Shown: positions 30,823 to 35,513 of the stretch, in pieces | Layout: each line of letters opens with the position of its first letter | Position numbering within the stretch: position 1 is the first letter of the stretch | DNA from: a virus | DNA: 35,513 nucleotides | Reading direction: 5' to 3' (one strand) | IMG/VR virus record: IMGVR_UViG_3300007074_000004 | Coordinates: 1-35,513 of that record | The notes under the pieces: generated by a model | Told to the model about the DNA's origin: nothing | The model's database searches: none | Seen by the model: the letters and a program-made list of their open reading frames with translations, nothing else | Position numbers and translations under genes: made by a program

Positions 30823-31671
30823 TTACCTAACCCTCTTCTCAGCGTATGCCTTTGTTATCTCATCGGATAACTCTAGATACCTGACAGGGTCATTTCGCAT
30901 TAAATTAATAATATCAGAACGTCTGTACAGTTTCCTTGATTTAGTTTCACCTGAGCCAGTAGCAGAGCCCGTGGAAGCAGCTTTACGCTGTTGTTTCCTA
31001 CTGGCATCCTCATTTTGGGTAGAGTCTTTTATGACTTGTTGTCTCTCTTTCCAATTTGATAAGAGTTCATTAGCAGAATCATAGTCAAAGCCTGAGTGCG
31101 CTCTCTCAAATAACTCTAGTCTAACTCTTGAACCCTTAACCCAATTAACGAAGGCTTCATTATTTACTACTTCTAAATAATCAGGGTGATTATCTGTAAG
31201 TTTAGTAGTAATGTCCTGTTGTTTAAGGGCTTGCTTAATTTCCTTCAGCTCTTTTGCTTGCTCGCTGTTGTTAATTGAGCGTTGGATATACTCTTCTGGT
31301 TTGTCAAATAAATCTAAATCGTCTTGCTTAGGTTTGCTTTCCTTGTTCTTGTGGGTTGTTGCTGCAATATCATCCCTTACATACTTGTCAATAACACTAC
31401 GTAAGTCACCTAACTCATTACCTTGTTTGCTGATATGCTTCTCAGCTTCTTGGTGCATCCTAATAATTTCAGGAATAGATTTGCCTGAGTATTTCTGCAA
31501 AGCTGGGTTTGGTGCTTCTTCTTCTTCTGAAACCTCTTCATTTACTTCAGGAGAATTGTCTGCTTCTAGTGCAGAGTCCCCTTCCATATCCTCAAATGTT
31601 TCCTTAGTGTTACTAACCTCTTCTGTTTCAAGGTCTGCTTCTTGCTCTTCAACTAAAAATTTTGCTGCCAT
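30823..31671 (-). CDS. Scaffolding protein (282 aa)
   Basis: Highly charged and helical. The first 60 residues are very acidic (EVNEEVSEEEEAPNP), the middle has long helices (NNSEQAKELKEIKQALKQQD), and the basic C-terminus (GETKSRKLYRRSDI) is the usual capsid-binding end. This layout and its place directly before the capsid gene identify it. GGAG lies nine bases before the ATG. Confidence 0.85.
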   Translation of the reverse strand: MAAKFLVEEQEADLETEEVSNTKETFEDMEGDSALEADNSPEVNEEVSEEEEAPNPALQKYSGKSIPEIIRMHQEAEKHISKQGNELGDLRSVIDKYVRDDIAATTHKNKESKPKQDDLDLFDKPEEYIQRSINNSEQAKELKEIKQALKQQDITTKLTDNHPDYLEVVNNEAFVNWVKGSRVRLELFERAHSGFDYDSANELLSNWKERQQVIKDSTQNEDASRKQQRKAASTGSATGSGETKSRKLYRRSDIINLMRNDPVRYLELSDEITKAYAEKRVR

Positions 31672-31698
31672 TTTGTTAACTCCGTACTTATAAAAGTA

Positions 31699-31926
31699 TT
31701 ATGGATTATTGTGTATACGTGAAGCGCTCTCATGATTCCTTGCCCACTTAATAGATTCCCCAGGAAAATCCCCAGAGATAGCATCTAACTTACAAGCAAC
31801 AGGAGAGATTATCCTCACCGCTTTCTCCCCACAAACCTCACACTCTACAGACTTTATTGTTGTGTCTATAAAACGCTCAGTTGTGTGGAAGTCTTCGCAC
31901 CTAAAATCAAACATCCTACGAGGCAA
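31699..31926 (-). CDS. Small zinc-ribbon head-region protein with TTG start (75 aa)
   Basis: Cys10 and His14, then Cys29 and Cys32, form a likely zinc site in MFDFRCEDFHTTERF and VECEVCGEKA, as in FmdB-like zinc ribbons of other phages. The TTG start at 31926 is chosen since AGGAG stands seven bases upstream and relatives begin with the same MPRRMFDFRC stretch; the ATG at 31914 has no spaced ribosome site. It overlaps the preceding gene by 11 bases. A head-assembly role is inferred from position. Confidence 0.72.
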   Translation of the reverse strand: MPRRMFDFRCEDFHTTERFIDTTIKSVECEVCGEKAVRIISPVACKLDAISGDFPGESIKWARNHESASRIHNNP

Positions 31927-32170
31927 AATCGTTCTCCTGTTCTTCGGAGATTATTTGGTCGTAAGAAGCTCGAGTATTAGTCTCGAAGTTTGAGATGTTC
32001 TTCAGAATGAAAATTTGTCCCTGCACATGTCGCAAGTGTTTCTCATCTTCTAAACCCTCTATACTGAACCCTTCTAAGTTTTCTTTGATAGTGGCTGTAA
32101 ATTGCTCCCAGCCATCTGTACCAAACAAATCAAAAAAGGTTTCATAGTATTTCTCATCTTCTAGATTCAT
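31916..32170 (-). CDS. Small acidic protein behind the portal (84 aa)
   Basis: A soluble acidic protein (YYETFFDLFGTDGWEQFTAT, ending EEQENDFAS) between portal and zinc-ribbon genes. Proteins of like size in this position occur in related podoviruses, probably as head assembly factors, but I recognise no defined family. Six bases separate it from the portal stop. Confidence 0.68.
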   Translation of the reverse strand: MNLEDEKYYETFFDLFGTDGWEQFTATIKENLEGFSIEGLEDEKHLRHVQGQIFILKNISNFETNTRASYDQIISEEQENDFAS

Positions 32171-32176
32171 TTCTTT

Positions 32177-34156
32177 TTACTTTCTGCCCATCATCTGCAT
32201 TTGTGCAATAACTTCATTGGACTCTACATCTGCGGCTTTAATGAGGTTGCCCTCTTCTTTAATTTTAAGTTCAGCAATCTTAACAGCTTTCTCAAAGTCA
32301 TCTACAGGAGTATTCTTAGACATGGCAGCGATACGTCTTGTCTCTTCCTCGAAAGGTAAGAGCTGAGTCTCAACGTTATTCTGTTGTACTCTTGATTGAA
32401 TCTCTGCTGCTTCTATTTGAAGTTTCTGTACTTGAGCTTGTGCTAGTTGTAGCTGAAGCATTAACTGTTGTTGTTGTGCTTGCTGCTGTTGTTGAGCTGC
32501 TTGTTGTTTCTCAGGAGTATCTGCATTAGCTGCTCTAATAGTAGCCAAGATAGATTCTCTGTTTGTAAGGTTCATAGACTCTACAATAGACTCTACTAAC
32601 ATTGGATACATTGGAGAATCCGCAGGCATAGTCTGTAGCAACTGTACTAGCTGTGTGACCTCATATTCTCTAGCAATAATACCTAAAGAGTTAGAAGCAA
32701 TGAACTTGTAGTCTTGTACTGGATAAGTCTCAGGGTCAAACTGCATGTACCTGTGAATTGCTTTGTGGATAAACGGTATAAGGAAATTCTCTTGGAAGTT
32801 TAAGAGAGTTCTCTTATGTCTCTTGATAACAGCACCCAGTGCCATTGAGATACCCGAAGCAGTTGCCTCTCCACTCAACGCACCTTGGAAGCCTACAGTA
32901 TCTACAGCACCCGTTGCTTGCTGTACCATGTTCTGTAGCTGTTGTCCTTGAGCAAAGGTAATCTGGTCTACTGCACCAAACTTAAATGGTTGTAGGATTT
33001 CTGAAGGGTTACCATTCGTAAGGAATGTCTTACCTGGTTTAATATCAAACTTAGCACCTCTAGGCATACGAGAAGCATCAATAGCCATCATAGGATGTAC
33101 TGTAAGAGCTAGTGCATCAATACGCGCTCTAAGCTCTGTATCTAATGCTTTCTGACTGTTATAGCCCTTCTCACAGACACCACGGCCCCAGAACTTACTA
33201 GGTACTGTATCCCATTGGAAGGCTACGATAGGTCTATCCTGCATCATAAACGGGTTAGCTTCTACTTTTAAGATAGTTTCCCCGTTAGCAATAATAACAA
33301 TAGCCTCCACATAGGAGTCATCATTACCAACCTCGTCAGGGAATAGGGACTCTAACTCACCCTCTTCTTCTTCATTATCCATCTCAGCTTCAAATAGATG
33401 CTTAGGGATTAGGCCGTAGTATTTAGTAAGACGAACTCTGTTGTCGTCTTGATAACTTGTATCTTGGTCTGCTTCTAATTTAGAGTCTGTAGAAGTAGTC
33501 TCAATCTCTACATTTCGGTAGATACCATTATCAATATCAATCTGTACTTGATGTGCAGGTACAAACATATCTGTAGCACAACCAAGTGCCTCTTCAATGC
33601 TTGATGCTACTGGGTCGATTAAGAAGTTTTGAGGAAGAATAGGTCTTAACTTAACGATAAACCTTTCTTTCTTGTTAACACCTACAGCTTGCATTGCACC
33701 ATCCATCACTGGTTGGCTAGTAGGGACGTATTCAATTACATCATCTAAGTAGACTTCACCAATACCTGTACCGTAGACAGCACTATTGATTAACACTTCG
33801 CTGATAGAGCTTCTAGCTTTAGCGAACTGCATGTCTTCTTCTAATTGTTTTTTAACTAACTCAATGTCAATCTTTTCATTATCTTGGAAGTCATCATGTA
33901 GGTCAAACCACTTACCACGACCAAAGGTTGCTTCTTCAACTTCTGCAACAGAAGACTCTACAGCCTGTTGTAATGCAGGTGTAATGATACGTGAACGTTC
34001 TGACTTTCTCTCTTGGTCACTAGATGCCCAGATACCTCTCCAGAGTCTATAGTACTCTTCGTGGTCTCCTCTATAGTTAGATTCGTAGTGGTCTCTCCAA
34101 GAGTCACACTTCTCCATCACCCATTGATTTAATTCTAGATTGTCCAGTTCTTCCAT
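32177..34156 (-). CDS. Portal protein (659 aa)
   Basis: The portal forms the dodecameric ring through which DNA passes. The N-terminal SWRDHYESNYRGDHEEYYRL and WRGIWASSDQERKSERSRII are typical of podovirus portals. So are a middle KFWGRGVCEKGYNSQKALDT and VDTVGFQGALSGEATASGIS. The C-terminus is a long Gln-rich helix (about 560-610) resembling the barrel of P22-type portals, which reaches into the head. It sits between the large terminase and scaffold-side genes, the standard order. Confidence 0.92.
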   Translation of the reverse strand: MEELDNLELNQWVMEKCDSWRDHYESNYRGDHEEYYRLWRGIWASSDQERKSERSRIITPALQQAVESSVAEVEEATFGRGKWFDLHDDFQDNEKIDIELVKKQLEEDMQFAKARSSISEVLINSAVYGTGIGEVYLDDVIEYVPTSQPVMDGAMQAVGVNKKERFIVKLRPILPQNFLIDPVASSIEEALGCATDMFVPAHQVQIDIDNGIYRNVEIETTSTDSKLEADQDTSYQDDNRVRLTKYYGLIPKHLFEAEMDNEEEEGELESLFPDEVGNDDSYVEAIVIIANGETILKVEANPFMMQDRPIVAFQWDTVPSKFWGRGVCEKGYNSQKALDTELRARIDALALTVHPMMAIDASRMPRGAKFDIKPGKTFLTNGNPSEILQPFKFGAVDQITFAQGQQLQNMVQQATGAVDTVGFQGALSGEATASGISMALGAVIKRHKRTLLNFQENFLIPFIHKAIHRYMQFDPETYPVQDYKFIASNSLGIIAREYEVTQLVQLLQTMPADSPMYPMLVESIVESMNLTNRESILATIRAANADTPEKQQAAQQQQQAQQQQLMLQLQLAQAQVQKLQIEAAEIQSRVQQNNVETQLLPFEEETRRIAAMSKNTPVDDFEKAVKIAELKIKEEGNLIKAADVESNEVIAQMQMMGRK

Positions 34157-34180
34157 TATCCCACCCTTAAGCTATCTATA

Positions 34181-35440
34181 TTAATAACCAGCAGTTATAT
34201 CCATTGGTTCGTAGTTATCTTCTTCAAAGTCATATCCGTAAGACACTAAAGCTAACTGGTCTATGTAGGATAAAGAGTCAATCAAGTCATCATGCACTAG
34301 AGGGTTAGGGAATTGAAACAGCTCATCTAAGAACTCAGCGTTCCAATCTCCTTCCGCTAGCTTGATAGTTCCGTGTTCAAACTTACCTTGTAAGGCAGAT
34401 ACTATCCTATCTGTTTTCTTTCTGTTACCGTGAGTTAACTCTACTACTCTAAAGAACCTACCCTGCTTCTTCATCATGTCTGTAAGGGGTGACATCACAG
34501 CTTGCCTAGCAATACCTTTCTCAATACCTACAGAGATTGGTTGGTACTTAGCAACAGCTTTGAATATCCTATTGACAGTCTCATCAAAAGTCCACCTACC
34601 GAAGATAATATCCTCTACATACCAACCATCTTCATTCACCTTAGCTATAGAGATGGCTGTGTTATCTAATCTTTTATGCTTTGTCTTAGCTTTCCCTACC
34701 TCTTCAAAGCCTGCCAAGTCAATGGCGATATAGTACTCTCCATGTTTTGGAGGTTCTGCTTCAAAGGATACCCACTCTTCTTTAAATATCTCACTACCCA
34801 TAGCTTCAAAAGAAGCCATGAACTCTTGTCTAAACGCATAAGAAGACATAGAGCTTTTTGCTAAGTTAATCTCCTCTGGGTCTAGTAGAGGGTTGTCATA
34901 CGAAGTAAAGTGCCAGCCCTCATACGTTACATCCTCTCCTAAGTCTGCATACTTATACAAGTCATAGAAGTGATTTCTCCCCATAGGAGTACCGATAAAC
35001 AGTGCTTCTCCCTTCTGGTCGGCAAGGGCTGGCCTTAAAATCTGCTCCCAGACTGCAGGTTTCATATCTGCATACTCGTCCATCACTAGGAACTTCAAAC
35101 TAACACCACGCATGGTCTCTGGTCTATCAGCTCCTTTTAGGGAAATAGTAGCACCATTGATTAACGTAATCTGTAAATTGTTAATATGACTGGTCTTTAT
35201 AACAGGATGAGCTAACTCTAATAGAGTCTGCCAAATAATATCCCTAGCCTGCCCTTGCGTAGGAGCAACGTAAAATACATTACCCTTACCTGTCTGTAGT
35301 GCATTAACGATAAGGAGCCAAGCAGCTAGTCTGGACTTACCAGTTCGTCTACCTGCGGCTACCACTTTAAATCTTGTCTTACTAGCCCATACCTCTTCTT
35401 GCCATGGTAGGAGCTTAATGTTTAGGTCTGTGCTACTCAA
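34181..35440 (-). CDS. Large terminase subunit, ATPase-nuclease (TTG start)
   Basis: The packaging motor. Walker A is AAGRRTGKS (residues 28-36), Walker B is LKFLVMDEY (Asp121, Glu122), and the coupling motif is FIGTP (148-152). Nuclease acids are IAIDLAG (Asp241), VGIEKG (Glu307) and VHDDLID (Asp384/385). The length (419 residues) is complete. The TTG start at 35440 overlaps the lysozyme TGA by four bases; there is no nearby ATG and an in-frame TAG lies 21 bases upstream. The redundant 90 bases at the window end allow the gene to be read whole. Confidence 0.93.
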   Translation of the reverse strand: MSSTDLNIKLLPWQEEVWASKTRFKVVAAGRRTGKSRLAAWLLIVNALQTGKGNVFYVAPTQGQARDIIWQTLLELAHPVIKTSHINNLQITLINGATISLKGADRPETMRGVSLKFLVMDEYADMKPAVWEQILRPALADQKGEALFIGTPMGRNHFYDLYKYADLGEDVTYEGWHFTSYDNPLLDPEEINLAKSSMSSYAFRQEFMASFEAMGSEIFKEEWVSFEAEPPKHGEYYIAIDLAGFEEVGKAKTKHKRLDNTAISIAKVNEDGWYVEDIIFGRWTFDETVNRIFKAVAKYQPISVGIEKGIARQAVMSPLTDMMKKQGRFFRVVELTHGNRKKTDRIVSALQGKFEHGTIKLAEGDWNAEFLDELFQFPNPLVHDDLIDSLSYIDQLALVSYGYDFEEDNYEPMDITAGY

Positions 35441-35513
35441 GATGTGGGTATTGCCCTACTACTCGTTATAACAATCTCATTATTACTATCAACATCATAT
35501 TCCCTATCTGCTA
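35424..35513. repeat. Right copy of 90-bp terminal overlap
   Basis: Identical to bases 1-90. Bases 35437-35513 repeat the last codons of the lysozyme gene and are not a second gene. Removing one copy gives a circular map of 35,423 bp. Confidence 0.93.

Overview
The window looks like one complete genome of a short-tailed double-stranded DNA phage. The last 90 bases (35424-35513) repeat the first 90 exactly. The repeat falls inside the 3' end of the lysozyme gene and the 5' end of the large terminase gene, so it reads as the overlap of a circular assembly, not as a true terminal repeat. The non-redundant map is about 35,423 bp. The gene set (portal, scaffold, capsid, adaptor, nozzle, large internal virion protein; no tape measure or tail tube) indicates a podovirus. 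The replication set (primase-helicase, family A polymerase, ThyX, cobalamin-dependent ribonucleotide reductase, endonuclease I-like resolvase) resembles marine SIO1/VpV262-type podoviruses. There is no phage RNA polymerase, integrase or repressor, and the best promoters are near-perfect bacterial sigma-70 sites. I infer a virulent phage that relies on the RNA polymerase of a proteobacterial host; the host itself cannot be named from the sequence.

There are two opposed transcription arms. The plus arm (2539-16818) starts after a 700-base gene-free region. Its first part (2539-6665) holds a SprT-like metalloprotease and about fifteen small proteins, five of them tiny single-helix membrane proteins. 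Four copies of a covarying two-hairpin RNA leader sit between these genes. Next come the replication and nucleotide genes (6662-12681): primase-helicase, ThyX, DNA polymerase, an SSB-like protein, tRNA-Arg(UCU), 5'-3' exonuclease and resolvase. A zinc-ribbon protein, three small exported or membrane proteins, a metallophosphoesterase, a DUF3310 protein and a B12-dependent ribonucleotide reductase follow. The arm ends at an intrinsic terminator at 16824-16845, where the two arms converge.

The minus arm is the virion arm. Read in its own direction from 1949 through the circular junction down to 16858, it runs: small terminase, LysM-lysozyme, large terminase, portal, two small head-region proteins, scaffold, capsid, tail fibre with collagen-like repeats, a mosaic fibre-accessory cassette with duplicated and broken genes, fibre assembly, an XhlA-like protein and a holin-like protein. 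A second strong promoter (25870-25842) then starts adaptor, small tail protein, nozzle, a second collar-type fibre, and four internal virion proteins in an order that recalls T7 genes 13 to 16. The two late promoters share a near-identical A-rich upstream sequence, a TTGACA box, a 17-base spacer and an extended TGnTATAAT box.

The points most worth a second look are the four-copy RNA leader, the small terminase gene that has no usable ATG, GTG or TTG for its basic N-terminus, the frameshifted collar gene next to a decayed duplicated module, the four-copy TGAATAGGTA cluster, and the cluster of tiny membrane and secreted proteins.
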